In this document: one piece after another, positions 54,230-63,739 of the stretch | How positions within the stretch are numbered: position 1 is the first letter of the stretch | Layout: each line of letters begins with the position of its first letter | Origin: Hyphobacterium indicum | GTDB lineage: Bacteria; Pseudomonadota; Alphaproteobacteria; Caulobacterales; Maricaulaceae | Assembly (NCBI RefSeq): GCF_003129605.1 | Contig: NZ_QBDX01000004.1 | Location: 868,001-932,000, forward strand | Direction: 5' to 3' | Length of the DNA stretch: 64,000 nt | Notes under the pieces: generated by a model | Database searches by the model: none | The model's input: the letters and a program-made list of their open reading frames with translations, nothing else | What the model was told of the DNA's origin: nothing | Translations under genes and position numbers: made by a program

Positions 54230-56689
54230 TCAATCGCTCGCGCTGTCAGCCGATTCACCCTCCGGCACATCCTCAGCCGCATCACGCCCGGTCGGATCCA
54301 CTTCCGGTAAAACCCAGGTGTTCAGCCAGTCAATGCTCTCTGCCAGAACGTGCAGCACGCTTTCGCGCCCGCGATAGCCATGGCTTTCATAGGGCAGCAT
54401 GACGAGGCGTGCGGTCCCGGCATTGCCCTTCACCGCCGCGAACATGCGCTCGGACTGGATCGGATAAGTGCCCGAATTATTGTCGAGCTGACCGTGGATC
54501 AACAGGATCGGCTCGTTTATGTCGTCCGCATGCATGAAGGGGGAAAGCTCGAAATAGGTTTCCGGCGCTTCCCAGAAAGTCCGCCGCTCCGACTGGAAGC
54601 CGAACGGCGTCAATGTCCGGTTATAGGCCCCGGACCGGGCAATGCCGGTGCGGAAAATATCACTGGCGGCCAGAAGGTGCGCGGTCATAAAGGCCCCGTA
54701 GGAATGCCCGGCCACAGCCACGCGTTGCCCGTCGCCGAATCCGCGGCGCACCGACTCTGCGACCGCTGCTTCAGCTGACAGCACCAATTGTTCGATGAAA
54801 GTGTCATTCACTGTTTCCGGATCATCTCCGACCACCGGCATGGTGGCATTTTCCATGAGCGCATAGCCTTGTGTCACCAGGAAGCGCGGGCTGGTTCCGG
54901 CGACGCGCGTGAATTCGTAAGGCGAACCCCGCACCTGTCCGGCGGTGGCCGCATCATTGTATTCAAGCGGATACGCCCAGATCAGAAGCGGAAGAGTCGC
55001 TCCCTCCTCATGATCGGCCGGCAGATAGAGTGTCGCTGACAGCGGCACACCATCCGCGCGCTCATAGGTAATCAGCTCGCGTGAGATCTCGTTGAGCTGC
55101 GGGTGCGGGTTGGGGAAGTCGGTGATAAAACGCGGCTCTCCCTGTCCATGCAGACGCACATTCGGCGGCGTTTCCGGGTCTTCATAGGAGGTCAGGAATA
55201 CCGGTCCATCAGTCTCCACCAGGCCGATGACCCGTTCGAAATTCTCACCGCTATTGCGCCACAGCTCTTCCGTCTCGAACGTCTCGAAGCTCACCCGGTT
55301 CAGGAATGGCCGGTTGCCATCGGGCGTTGCCCCATTGCCGGTGTAGTAAAGATACCCGTCTACAACCGCTGCAACACTGCGACCGTATTCATTCCGCATC
55401 GTTTCCGGAGAGCCCGGATCGGCATAGGCGTCCTGCAGATTGCGTTCCTCGGCCAGACGTGGCTCAGCGCCACCTTCCGCAAAATCAACCACCCAACGCC
55501 GGATGATCCGTGTATCGCGATCATACTCTACGGCAATGCCCATCTGGCCTTCAGAAGTAAACTGGGTGCCGTAATAGCGATCTTCAAATCGCGCGATTTC
55601 CATCGGCTCGCCATCAAAAGGAGCTTCGAGCGCCCAGACGCTGTCTCTTTCATCCGTCTCGACGCGTGGATCGCCTCCGTCCTGCGCCTCGGCCCACACG
55701 ACACGGGCTGGATGAGAGGCCTGCCAGCCAACACTGCGGCGGCCCGTAATGACACCACCGATCGGCACATTGTCTGCTATCGGCTGACGCGCAATCTCCG
55801 AAATTTCATTGCCATCAAGATCAATCACATAGGTGCGGTCGGCAAAGCCCGCCCAGTTCACATCATAGGAGAAAGGCTGCTGCATCGCCCCGATCAGGAT
55901 CATCTCACCGCCCGGTGCCGGGTCGGCGGAATAAATCAGATCCGGATTGCCCACAGGGCGCGGACGGCCCCGGCGGGCATCGGCCAGCACAAGCTGGCTG
56001 GTAGCCATCCAGGCAAACAGCGCCGCATCATGACTGTCGGTCAGCAAATCCTGATAGGTGCGAACCGGCGCTTCATATCCGCCCGCCTCCTGAATGACCG
56101 GCCCTTCCGGCACCAGCGGCCGCTGCGGCATCGGACCGCGATTGGATGGCACCATACTCACCAGCAGCGTCTCGCTGTCCGGCATCCAGCTGACCGGATC
56201 GAACACCGCATTGATTCCGCTCGGGATCACCTCACGCGCCCGGGCGCGCTGAACATCCGCTACCCATAAAGACAGCGTATTGCCCTGCGTCACGACAAAG
56301 GCGGCATAGCGCCCGTCCGGCGACCAGTCGAAATTTGAAAGACCGATATCTTCCGGTAATTCGATGGCGCGCTCCTCGCCTGTGGTGACGTCGATCACAG
56401 ACAGGCCGATGGCGGTTCGCGGGCCGTGTCGTCCGTTAGTTGCCGCATCAAGGCGCAGCCCGGCCAGTCGTTCCATCGGCCGCGCCAGCTCCGATACGGG
56501 CGGCAGATCCTCGCGGTGAATCAGCAGAAGGTGGCGACGGTCGGGCGAAAACGTCGTCCATGGCGCAGCCGGGGCATCAACAATATCGACGATGTCCTGA
56601 GGCGGAAGGCGGTAACTATCGTCCTGCGCGGCAGCGCCGCTGGCAATGAGGCCGGCACAACCGGCAAGTGTGAGAATCTGGCGGATCAC
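54230..56689 (-). CDS. Exported S9-family (prolyl oligopeptidase/glutamyl endopeptidase-like) serine peptidase
   Basis: 819 residues from a GTG at 56689 with GGGAG 7 bases upstream; this start begins with the signal peptide MIRQILTLAGCAGLIASGAA. The propeller part contains W-S-P-D-G-R-Y-A-A-F-type repeats. The catalytic domain has G-H-S-Y-G-A-F-M-T-A-H (nucleophile Ser), I-H-G-Q-L-D-N-N-S-G-T (Asp) and P-Y-E-S-H-G-Y (His). The layout resembles periplasmic S9 peptidases related to plant glutamyl endopeptidase. This is the second exported S9 enzyme of the window. An upstream TTG (56719) is less likely. Confidence 0.92.
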   Translation of the reverse strand: MIRQILTLAGCAGLIASGAAAQDDSYRLPPQDIVDIVDAPAAPWTTFSPDRRHLLLIHREDLPPVSELARPMERLAGLRLDAATNGRHGPRTAIGLSVIDVTTGEERAIELPEDIGLSNFDWSPDGRYAAFVVTQGNTLSLWVADVQRARAREVIPSGINAVFDPVSWMPDSETLLVSMVPSNRGPMPQRPLVPEGPVIQEAGGYEAPVRTYQDLLTDSHDAALFAWMATSQLVLADARRGRPRPVGNPDLIYSADPAPGGEMILIGAMQQPFSYDVNWAGFADRTYVIDLDGNEISEIARQPIADNVPIGGVITGRRSVGWQASHPARVVWAEAQDGGDPRVETDERDSVWALEAPFDGEPMEIARFEDRYYGTQFTSEGQMGIAVEYDRDTRIIRRWVVDFAEGGAEPRLAEERNLQDAYADPGSPETMRNEYGRSVAAVVDGYLYYTGNGATPDGNRPFLNRVSFETFETEELWRNSGENFERVIGLVETDGPVFLTSYEDPETPPNVRLHGQGEPRFITDFPNPHPQLNEISRELITYERADGVPLSATLYLPADHEEGATLPLLIWAYPLEYNDAATAGQVRGSPYEFTRVAGTSPRFLVTQGYALMENATMPVVGDDPETVNDTFIEQLVLSAEAAVAESVRRGFGDGQRVAVAGHSYGAFMTAHLLAASDIFRTGIARSGAYNRTLTPFGFQSERRTFWEAPETYFELSPFMHADDINEPILLIHGQLDNNSGTYPIQSERMFAAVKGNAGTARLVMLPYESHGYRGRESVLHVLAESIDWLNTWVLPEVDPTGRDAAEDVPEGESADSASD

Positions 56690-56767
56690 TTCATGTCTCC
56701 CGATGATCTTTGAATTCAATCATAGGGGGCGAAGCGGACAGGTCCAGCAATCCTGCCGGTATTTAGC

Positions 56768-56968
56768 TCAATTGCCGTCTTGCGCGACCGCCTCCATGCG
56801 GCTCACCAGCCGCCCGCGAAAGGCGCGGAACGCCTCAATCCGGCTGTCAGGATGGCCGTATTCTTCAGCCATTTCTATGGCCCGGTCGATCTCTGTTATC
56901 GCGGCTGCAAAGCGCTGCGCAGTACCCAGCGCGTTGGCGCGGACGGCAACCACCTCGACATTCTCCGG
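56768..56968 (-). pseudogene. C-terminal remnant of an esterase paralogue
   Basis: 66 codons in frame, ending at a stop, align without gaps to the last 60 residues of the adjacent esterase: by hand about 24 of 59 positions are identical, including G-H...R-I-x-A-F-R and R-L-V-x-R. An in-frame TAG precedes it at 56980-56978 and no ribosome site or start is present except an internal GTG. The rest of the copy is missing. It looks like the tail of an older tandem paralogue, not a recent duplicate. Confidence 0.7.
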
Positions 56969-57011
56969 AAACCGCCGCTATCCTGAGCGGCATAAGGTGG
57001 TTTATCTGGGG

Positions 57012-58193
57012 CTATTCGCTCTCGAGTCGTCCAACCAGCCTTTCGCGGTAATTTCTGAACGCGTCAATGCGGGTCAGGTCGTGACCACTATCAATCCCAT
57101 GGGCGATCGCCTCATTGATGGCTTCGATAGCGGGCTCGGTTTGACCTGATGCTGCGAACGCAAACGCAATAAAGGCTCGCGTTTCAGTATTATCAGGATC
57201 GTATTCGACCATTTTTTCGAGGATCACTGAGGCTGCTTCACCATGGCCGTCGCGGGCGAGATCAATAGCGGTGACACCAACATCAAACCAGTATGGCGCA
57301 AACCTCCAGCCTAGCTCGCTTTGCCTGCGGTCGAACAATTCGCCAGCTGCTGCTGCACCGTAAGTTCTCGCAGCCTCGGCCAGCTCACGATCAAATCCCC
57401 AAGCTGGAAAGAGGGACATAAAGATCTCGTGCAGGCTGGCTGTCACGTTGGTAAAATGATCTGTGCTTTGCGTGATACGATAGCTCCAGTCGAGCGAGTC
57501 TGGTGCGCGCGCTTCCAGCAATTCCGCAAACAGCGAGCCGTCGGGAACCGTCGCCCCGCCATCGGTTTCACCGACGCTCATATACAGAAAAGCATCCATC
57601 GTTCGGCCGGCATCGAAAAAAGCATTGGCGCGTTCGAATAAAACACGGTCCGCCACCCAAGTGCTGGACCCAAGCGCGACGTAAGCATCGAAAAGATCAG
57701 GGTCGGTGAACAGTTGGTTGAGCACCAAAACACCGCCAAAGGAATGACCGAAGAAAACGCGTCCTTCACCAACGCGGTATCGGCTTTCGACTTCCGGAAT
57801 CCATTCCGCGGCCACATGGCGCAAATATCGGTCACCTTGCCCGGACTCCGCAAAATTCGGGTCCTCGCGCGGCACAAAATCTCGATTGCGCGAGACGTTC
57901 ACAGCGCCCACGACAATCAATTCGGGGATGCTCCCGTGGTGCGATAAATACTCCACCCATTCAGCCATCAGCGGGAAGTTCCAGTCCGCATCTGAAACGT
58001 AGAGGACGGGATATTCGTTCTGAACCTCCCTGGCGTAACTCTCAGGCATCCGCACAAGGAATTCGCGTGTTTCACCCAGAATGCTGGAGTCTAATTCAAA
58101 GCGTTCGGTGCGGTTGCCAGCATCGATCGGATTGGCGAAGGCGGGCGCGGCGACCGCCAAAAAGATGTGAACAATCAGGAGGCGAGCAAACAT
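57012..58193 (-). CDS. Exported esterase (Esterase D/Fes-like) with TPR-like C-terminus
   Basis: 393 residues. A signal peptide (1-20) precedes an alpha/beta-hydrolase: Y-P-V-L-Y-V-S-D-A-D-W-N-F, I-V-V-G-A-V-N-V-S-R-N-R-D and the nucleophile Ser151 in F-F-G-H-S-F-G-G, the family of IroE/Fes enterobactin esterases and related S-formylglutathione-hydrolase-like enzymes. Residues about 310-393 are helical and TPR-like. The substrate is unknown; siderophore or peptide ester hydrolysis are possibilities. GC is lower than in flanking genes, and a decayed paralogue lies just downstream. Confidence 0.87.
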   Translation of the reverse strand: MFARLLIVHIFLAVAAPAFANPIDAGNRTERFELDSSILGETREFLVRMPESYAREVQNEYPVLYVSDADWNFPLMAEWVEYLSHHGSIPELIVVGAVNVSRNRDFVPREDPNFAESGQGDRYLRHVAAEWIPEVESRYRVGEGRVFFGHSFGGVLVLNQLFTDPDLFDAYVALGSSTWVADRVLFERANAFFDAGRTMDAFLYMSVGETDGGATVPDGSLFAELLEARAPDSLDWSYRITQSTDHFTNVTASLHEIFMSLFPAWGFDRELAEAARTYGAAAAGELFDRRQSELGWRFAPYWFDVGVTAIDLARDGHGEAASVILEKMVEYDPDNTETRAFIAFAFAASGQTEPAIEAINEAIAHGIDSGHDLTRIDAFRNYRERLVGRLESE

Positions 58194-58265
58194 TCCGAAA
58201 CTCCGGTGTGGGAAAGGTCTTCCAAATAGAGCACCCGGATTTTGTCCTGTATTGTAAAATCCTGC

Positions 58266-59159
58266 CTAGAGGTTGGCCCAATCAACGAAGGCGGCGGGTG
58301 TCATGCCTGTTCGGCGCCTGAACGCATGCGTCAGATGGCTTTGATCGCAGAAGCCGCATTCCGTAGCCGTTTCCGCGATCTGCATGCCCTCGCTCAACAG
58401 GCCTTTGGCTGTCTCGATTCGATTGCGCACAAGATAATCGTGCGGTGAAGTCCCGAAACTCGCGGAAAACTTGCGGATAAATCGGCCAAGGCTCAGCCCG
58501 GCATGGTTTGCCAGTTTGGGAACCGAAGCCCGCGCCGCCGCGGGCCCGTGCATTAGGTCAAGAATATCATCCAGTAAGACTCGCCCCAATTCGGGCTGGG
58601 GAAGTGGCCGCTTAGCCGGGTGCGCATCTGCGAGACGGCGGGCAATCTGATCAACTAGGAGGGAGACGTCCTCAAAAGCCTTCGCCTTGACGCTTTCGTA
58701 CAAACTGGCGGCCAGTTCAATCAAGACGGCTTCATTGCAGATAAAATAGCGGGCTATGCCTGTTTCCTCGCCCAGACCCAGCTCCATTCGCTCCCGGCCG
58801 ACGCGCCGGGGATCCAAATGCAGATGCAGGGCATCCGTCCGACCGTGCCAATCAATAATCTCCGGTTCTCCGGCGGGATATAGACCCACCTCCCCGGCGC
58901 GAACTACGCCGACCTGCCGTCCCCAGGCCCCTACGCGTTCCACGCGGCTCGCGCTGGACGGATAAAAAGTCAGGCAGTGCCAGCGCCGATACGGCAACTG
59001 CATACGACAGCCATTTGAACGCTGGAGCTCAATGCTGAAATCCGTTTCCATCACCGGTCGATGGCAAAGAAATCCAGGCGTTGCGAATTTCATAACGCCG
59101 ATACTATCAGCGCGGAACGCCGGCAGATCAGGATCGGACATTCGTGCGCAAACCGTCAT
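58266..59159 (-). CDS. AraC-family transcription regulator
   Basis: 297 residues (ATG at 59159, or Met7 at 59141). The N-terminal half is beta-rich, probably a ligand-sensing domain (W-H-C-L-T-F-Y-P, G-L-Y-P-A-G-E-P). The C-terminal double helix-turn-helix spans about 200-297: A-G-L-S-L-G-R-F-I-R-K-F, Y-L-V-R-N-R-I-E-T-A-K-G-L-L and F-C-D-Q-S-H-L-T-H-A-F-R-R-R-T-G-M-T-P. It lies directly upstream of the esterase on the same strand (72-base gap) and may control it. Lower GC than pnp. Confidence 0.9.
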   Translation of the reverse strand: MTVCARMSDPDLPAFRADSIGVMKFATPGFLCHRPVMETDFSIELQRSNGCRMQLPYRRWHCLTFYPSSASRVERVGAWGRQVGVVRAGEVGLYPAGEPEIIDWHGRTDALHLHLDPRRVGRERMELGLGEETGIARYFICNEAVLIELAASLYESVKAKAFEDVSLLVDQIARRLADAHPAKRPLPQPELGRVLLDDILDLMHGPAAARASVPKLANHAGLSLGRFIRKFSASFGTSPHDYLVRNRIETAKGLLSEGMQIAETATECGFCDQSHLTHAFRRRTGMTPAAFVDWANL

Positions 59160-59163
59160 GCAA

Positions 59164-59192
59164 TAAAAATGGCCCGGAACAATGTCCGGGCC
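59164..59192 (-). terminator. Intrinsic terminator of pnp
   Basis: GGCCCGGA (59171-59178) pairs with TCCGGGCC (59185-59192); on the minus strand the stem is followed by a T-run (59170-59164). It lies 27 bases past the pnp stop and overlaps the divergently placed AraC gene start region. Confidence 0.8.
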
Positions 59193-59218
59193 AATTAAAT
59201 TTTCCGAGAGAAAAAGGA

Positions 59219-61354
59219 CTATTCCTCTTCGTCGCCGTCTTCTTCCTTGATGTCCTTGCCGGTTTCCTGATCGACAACTTTCATCGACAGGCGGACCTTG
59301 CCGCGGTCATCAAAGCCCATCAGCTTCACATAGACTTCGTCACCTTCGGCAACGACGTCCTTGGGATGGCTGACGCGCTCATTCTTCATTTGGGAGACGT
59401 GAACCAGACCGTCTTTCGGACCGAAGAAGTTCACGAAAGCGCCGAAGTCCATGACCTTGACGATCTTGCCCTTGTAGATATGGCCGACTTCCGGCTCGGC
59501 CGTCAGGCCGTGGATCCAGTCAAGCGCGGCGCGGATGGCCTTGGCGTCAGAGGACGAGACCTTGATCACACCATCATCATTGACATCGACCTTGGCACCG
59601 GTGACTTCCACGATCTCGCGGATCACCTTGCCGCCGGTGCCGATCACATCACGGATCTTGTCGGTCGGAATGGTGATCGTCTCGATGCGCGGTGCATACT
59701 CACCGACTTCTTCGCGGGCGGTGCCGAGTGCCTCATTCATCTTTTCGAGAATGTGCATGCGGCCGCCCTTGGCCTGCGCCAGAGCCGTCTTCATGATGTC
59801 TTCGTTGATGCCGGCAATCTTGATGTCCATCTGCAGCGAGGTAACGCCTTCCGACGTGCCCGCGACCTTGAAGTCCATATCGCCGAGATGATCCTCATCC
59901 CCGAGAATGTCGGAAAGAACGGCAATACCGTCGGGATCCTTGATCAGACCCATGGCGATGCCGGAAACCGGACGCGTGATCGGCACACCGGCATCCATCA
60001 GGGCGAGCGAGGCACCACACACCGTCGCCATGGAGGACGAGCCGTTGGATTCCGTGATCTCGGAAACCAGGCGGATGGTGTAGGGGAAGTTTTCTGCCGA
60101 CGGCAGAACCGCATTCACCGCACGCCAGGCCAGCTTGCCATGGCCGATTTCGCGGCGGCCCGGAGCCAGACGGAAGCTGGTCTCGCCAACCGAATAGGGC
60201 GGGAAGTTGTAGTGGAGCATAAAGCGCTCCTTGTACGTCCCCGTCAGCGCGTCGATGAATTGCTCATCCTCGCCCGTCCCCAACGTGGCCACGACCAGAC
60301 CCTGCGTTTCACCGCGGGTGAAAAGGGCAGAACCGTGCGTGCGAGGCAAAATGCCGGCTTCGGCAACAATGGTGCGGACTTCGTCCAGCTTGCGGCCATC
60401 AATCCGTTTGCCGGTCTTGATGATGCCACCACGGACGATGGAGGACTCCACACCCTTCAAAACGTCAGCGAGGACATTGCCCGGAACACCGTCCGGATTG
60501 TCTTCGCTCTGGCCGAGTTCGGCCTTCGCCTTGTCCTTGGCCGCGCCGACAGCCGCATAACGCTCGGTCTTGTCGGTGATCGTATAGGCCGCAGCCAGAT
60601 CGGCTTCGACCAGCTTGCGGACCTTGGCTTCCAGGTCGGAATGATCTTCCGGCTGATAGTCCCACGGCTCCTTGGCACATTTTTCTGCCAACCGGATGAT
60701 GGCATCAATCACGGGCTGGAACGCTTCATGACCGAACATCACAGCGCCGAGCATGATTTCTTCGGACAGCTCTTTGGCTTCCGATTCCACCATCATCACG
60801 GCATCGCCAGTGCCGGCGACAACCAGATCGAGCGCGCTGTCTGCAACATCATCGCAGAGCGGGTTCAGCACATATTCGCCATTCATATAGCCAACACGCG
60901 CCGCGCCGATCGGGCCCATGAAAGGCAGACCGGAAATGCACAGCGCTGCTGAAGCGCCGATCATGCCGACGATATCCGGATCATTCTCCATATCGTGCGA
61001 CAAGACCGTCAGCATCACCTGGACTTCATTCTTGAAGCCTTTCGGGAAGAGCGGACGGATCGGGCGGTCGATCAGGCGGGAAGTCAGCGTTTCCTTTTCG
61101 GTCGGCCGGCCTTCGCGCTTGAAGAAGCCGCCCGGTATTTTCCCGGCGGCGAAGTATTTTTCCTGATAATTGACCGTCAGCGGGAAAAAGTCGGCTCCCG
61201 GCTTGACCGCCTTGACGCCGACAGCGGTCGCCAGAACAGTTGTCTCACCATAGGTGATCATGACAGCGCCGTCCGCCTGGCGGGCGACCTTGCCGGTTTC
61301 CAGGGTTAGCTCACGGCCGCCCCATTCAATCGTTTCTTTGTGTATCTCAAACAT
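59219..61354 (-). CDS. pnp: Polyribonucleotide nucleotidyltransferase (PNPase)
   Basis: 711 residues, full length. Two RNase PH domains, the second with [14 protein letters not shown] and [16 protein letters not shown], are followed by a KH domain ([13 protein letters not shown]) and an S1 domain ([14 protein letters not shown]) with an acidic tail. It degrades RNA 3'-5' using phosphate and belongs to the degradosome. It follows rpsO by 41 bases and ends at a terminator. Confidence 0.98.
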   Translation of the reverse strand: MFEIHKETIEWGGRELTLETGKVARQADGAVMITYGETTVLATAVGVKAVKPGADFFPLTVNYQEKYFAAGKIPGGFFKREGRPTEKETLTSRLIDRPIRPLFPKGFKNEVQVMLTVLSHDMENDPDIVGMIGASAALCISGLPFMGPIGAARVGYMNGEYVLNPLCDDVADSALDLVVAGTGDAVMMVESEAKELSEEIMLGAVMFGHEAFQPVIDAIIRLAEKCAKEPWDYQPEDHSDLEAKVRKLVEADLAAAYTITDKTERYAAVGAAKDKAKAELGQSEDNPDGVPGNVLADVLKGVESSIVRGGIIKTGKRIDGRKLDEVRTIVAEAGILPRTHGSALFTRGETQGLVVATLGTGEDEQFIDALTGTYKERFMLHYNFPPYSVGETSFRLAPGRREIGHGKLAWRAVNAVLPSAENFPYTIRLVSEITESNGSSSMATVCGASLALMDAGVPITRPVSGIAMGLIKDPDGIAVLSDILGDEDHLGDMDFKVAGTSEGVTSLQMDIKIAGINEDIMKTALAQAKGGRMHILEKMNEALGTAREEVGEYAPRIETITIPTDKIRDVIGTGGKVIREIVEVTGAKVDVNDDGVIKVSSSDAKAIRAALDWIHGLTAEPEVGHIYKGKIVKVMDFGAFVNFFGPKDGLVHVSQMKNERVSHPKDVVAEGDEVYVKLMGFDDRGKVRLSMKVVDQETGKDIKEEDGDEEE

Positions 61355-61395
61355 CTCGTGCGTGCTTTCGTCCCGTACGTCGTCTCAACCAGCGA

Positions 61396-61665
61396 TTAGC
61401 GGCGGAGGCCCAGCTTCTTGATCAAAGCCTGATAACGTGCCTCATCCTTGCCTTTCAGATAGTCCAGCAGCCTGCGGCGCTGGGATACCATCTTCAGAAG
61501 ACCACGGCGGGAGTGATTATCCTTCTTGTGGGTTTTGAAATGCTCCGTCAGATTCGCGATACGTTCGGTCAGGATAGCCACCTGGACTTCCGGAGACCCC
61601 GTATCGCCCTTCGTCTGGGCATTTTCGGAAATAAGCGCACTCTTGCGCTCTTGCGTTACCGACAT
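61396..61665 (-). CDS. rpsO: 30S ribosomal protein S15
   Basis: 89 residues. The family blocks [15 protein letters not shown] and [24 protein letters not shown] are complete. S15 binds 16S rRNA in the central domain and, in several bacteria, represses its own message. It is third in rbfA-truB-rpsO-pnp. Confidence 0.98.
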   Translation of the reverse strand: MSVTQERKSALISENAQTKGDTGSPEVQVAILTERIANLTEHFKTHKKDNHSRRGLLKMVSQRRRLLDYLKGKDEARYQALIKKLGLRR

Positions 61666-61681
61666 CGGACTTTCCTTTCTT

Positions 61682-61696
61682 GCCCCCTCTTGGGGC
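61682..61696 (-). promoter_or_regulatory. Short hairpin in the truB-rpsO gap
   Basis: GCCCC (61682-61686) pairs with GGGGC (61692-61696), just upstream of the rpsO ribosome site (GGAAAG). There is no U-run, so it is not a terminator. It could be part of an S15 autoregulatory leader; five base pairs alone are weak evidence. Confidence 0.3.
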
Positions 61697-61697
61697 T

Positions 61698-62654
61698 CTA
61701 GAGGCTGTGATTGAAAACGCGCGACGGAACAAATTTTCCCGCCTGCGCATCTCCCAGAGCGACCGCCATCCCGCCGTGCATCGCGACCGCCAATCGAGAC
61801 CCGTCTTTTCCGGAAAGATCACGAGGACGCCTTTGGGCACGAAGCTCCTGCGCAATACGCGGGAGCAGGACGATGGACCGCCCCTGCCTTAAATGAGAAA
61901 CCTCCTCCTCGGTTACGGCCAGTGCCGGGATGTCGTCCAGCGCGGTCTCAACCGGGGCAAGCCCCTCAAAAGCGCGGCCCTTATGGGCCAAATCTGCCAA
62001 TTCGTCCAGCGATATGGCAGCAGACTCTTCAAACACACCGACTGCGGTCCGGCGCAGGCTGGAAATATGCCCTTCCGTGCCGAGCTTTTGCGACAGATCG
62101 CGGGCAATGGCGCGCACATAGGTGCCCTTTCCGCAATCCATTTCGAAGACGGTTTCATCCACCGAGGGAGCATCGACAATATCCAGACGGTCAATCCGGA
62201 CCGGACGCGCGGCAATTTCGACCTCCTCACCGGCCCGGGCAAGGTCATAGGCGCGTTCGCCATCAATCTTGATGGCCGAATATTTCGGCGGAATCTGCTC
62301 GATATCGCCGACAAAATCCGGCAACGCTGCCTTTATGGCCTCGATATCGGGTCGAGTGTCCGACGTTGCAACGGTCTTGCCTTCCGCATCCAGCGTATCG
62401 GTGGAAACGCCCCAGCGGATGGCGAATCGATAGGTCTTGCCGGCCTCCTGTGCAAAAGACACGGTCTTCGTGGCCTCCCCCAGCGCAATGGGCAGCATGC
62501 CCGTCGCCAGCGGGTCCAGCGTCCCGGCATGGCCCGCCTTTTTTGCATCAAACAGGCGGCGCACGGCGGACACGGCCTGCGTCGAGGTCATGTCCAGCGG
62601 CTTGTCCAGCAACACCCAGCCATGAATATCCTGTCCGCGCTTGCGGCGGCCCAT
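61698..62654 (-). CDS. truB: tRNA pseudouridine-55 synthase TruB
   Basis: 318 residues. The catalytic Asp is in [14 protein letters not shown] (about 45-50), with [13 protein letters not shown] at the N-terminus and [11 protein letters not shown] in the middle. It makes pseudouridine 55 in the T-loop of tRNAs. Its start overlaps the rbfA stop by one base (TGATG). Confidence 0.97.
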   Translation of the reverse strand: MGRRKRGQDIHGWVLLDKPLDMTSTQAVSAVRRLFDAKKAGHAGTLDPLATGMLPIALGEATKTVSFAQEAGKTYRFAIRWGVSTDTLDAEGKTVATSDTRPDIEAIKAALPDFVGDIEQIPPKYSAIKIDGERAYDLARAGEEVEIAARPVRIDRLDIVDAPSVDETVFEMDCGKGTYVRAIARDLSQKLGTEGHISSLRRTAVGVFEESAAISLDELADLAHKGRAFEGLAPVETALDDIPALAVTEEEVSHLRQGRSIVLLPRIAQELRAQRRPRDLSGKDGSRLAVAMHGGMAVALGDAQAGKFVPSRVFNHSL

Positions 62655-63079
62655 CAGTCTTCATCCTCCCCGGCAAGCCCCGGATCCAGATCGCGTTTTA
62701 CCGAAGGGCTGGCCAGAAGGTCGTCAATCCGGCTCGCCTGATCAAACCGGTCATCGGCGATAAAGCGCAGCTCGGGCGTGTATTTCAGCTCGATCTCGCG
62801 GCCCAGCTGCCCGCGCAGAAAACTTGCGCAGCGATTCATGGCTTTTGCGACCACATCCCTGTCGCCCTGGGCAAGCGGGGCCACATAGACCCGTGCTGCC
62901 TTGAGGTCGGGCGAGGTGCGGACCTCTGTAATGGTCACGTCAACCCCGGCCAGGTCATGATCCCGCAGCTCCTTGCGCTGCAGGATTTCAACCAGCGTGT
63001 GCCGGATCAGCTCACCGGCACGCAGCTGTCTCTGGGAAGGCATTTTGGCGCCCGCATGGGGCGATCCGTGGCGGGTCAT
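62654..63079 (-). CDS. rbfA: 30S ribosome-binding factor RbfA
   Basis: 141 residues with GAGG 6 bases upstream. [14 protein letters not shown] and [16 protein letters not shown] are the KH-like fold's conserved blocks; a variable acidic tail ends the protein. RbfA assists late 30S maturation and cold adaptation. Upstream, the neighbour is not infB, which usually precedes rbfA; a divergent NTF2-like gene lies there, so rbfA heads the operon here. Confidence 0.95.
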   Translation of the reverse strand: MTRHGSPHAGAKMPSQRQLRAGELIRHTLVEILQRKELRDHDLAGVDVTITEVRTSPDLKAARVYVAPLAQGDRDVVAKAMNRCASFLRGQLGREIELKYTPELRFIADDRFDQASRIDDLLASPSVKRDLDPGLAGEDED

Positions 63080-63259
63080 GAAAACCTCATTCTCGAAAGC
63101 CCGGATTCGAACCGGCGCATTCGCTTTTGAAAAGGGCGCGCGGTCTAGCGTCTCGGACGGCTGAACGCAAGTCTAACACGGCTGTCAGCTTTATCGCAGC
63201 TTTGTGATTGGCGAAGCCGGCTCCCTGCCCGCTAGCTATTGCCCAACAGGGAGAACATG

Positions 63260-63724
63260 ATGAATCGTCTGAAAATTGCAATAATCGCGAGCGTTGCGAG
63301 CATGGCTTCTATTGCAGGTGCACAGGATGCCGCGCCTGCCCGTCACACTGCTGATGCCTGGTTGGCCGCCTATCAGGCGCAGGATTTTGAAGCCGCCCGC
63401 GAATTCCTGACCGATGAATCGGTTTTCATCGACCCGACGTCATTTGGCCGGGAGAATTTTGGCGAGCCGATCAACTGGACAGGACCGGATGCCATTATCA
63501 ACGGGATCTCCAGCTGGGGGCTGGTCAATGGTGAATACCGCTTCGACCGCGTTTATGAATCGCCGGGGCGGGTCATCTACGATGGCAATGTTCTGGTGAC
63601 CTATGGCAACGGTGCTCAATATGACTACCCGATCATCACCATTGTAACCGTCTCCGATGGTCGTCTGGTTGAACATCGGGATTACACTGACTTTGACGGC
63701 GCGGTTCGCGTTGAATCCAACTGA
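63260..63724 (+). CDS. Exported NTF2/SnoaL-like protein, first copy
   Basis: 154 residues from the ATG at 63260 (GGGAGA 5 bases before). A signal peptide M-N-R-L-K-I-A-I-I-A-S-V-A-S precedes an NTF2-like fold: A-D-A-W-L-A-A-Y-Q-A-Q-D-F-E-A-A-R and E-S-V-F-I-D-P-T-S-F-G, then W-T-G-P-D-A-I. Such domains are small ligand pockets or enzymes; the function here is unknown. A second, related gene starts 15 bases after its stop. Confidence 0.82.
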   Translation: MNRLKIAIIASVASMASIAGAQDAAPARHTADAWLAAYQAQDFEAAREFLTDESVFIDPTSFGRENFGEPINWTGPDAIINGISSWGLVNGEYRFDRVYESPGRVIYDGNVLVTYGNGAQYDYPIITIVTVSDGRLVEHRDYTDFDGAVRVESN

Positions 63725-63739
63725 CACCCGGAGAATAAG

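Noticed and set aside
56690-56719. TTG at 56719 as start of the S9 peptidase
   Set aside because: The GTG at 56689 has a GGGAG ribosome site at the proper distance and starts directly with the signal peptide.
59144-60952. Long open frame of about 600 codons on the plus strand opposite pnp
   Set aside because: It is the mirror of a strongly conserved PNPase frame in high-GC DNA, has no ribosome site, and its peptide shows no family features.
63099-63117. T-arm-like sequence (GGTTCGAATCC on the minus strand) suggesting a tRNA gene upstream of rbfA
   Set aside because: Only four of five T-stem pairs form, no 7-bp acceptor complement exists 70-95 bases upstream, and no anticodon arm folds. It may be a decayed tRNA piece or chance.
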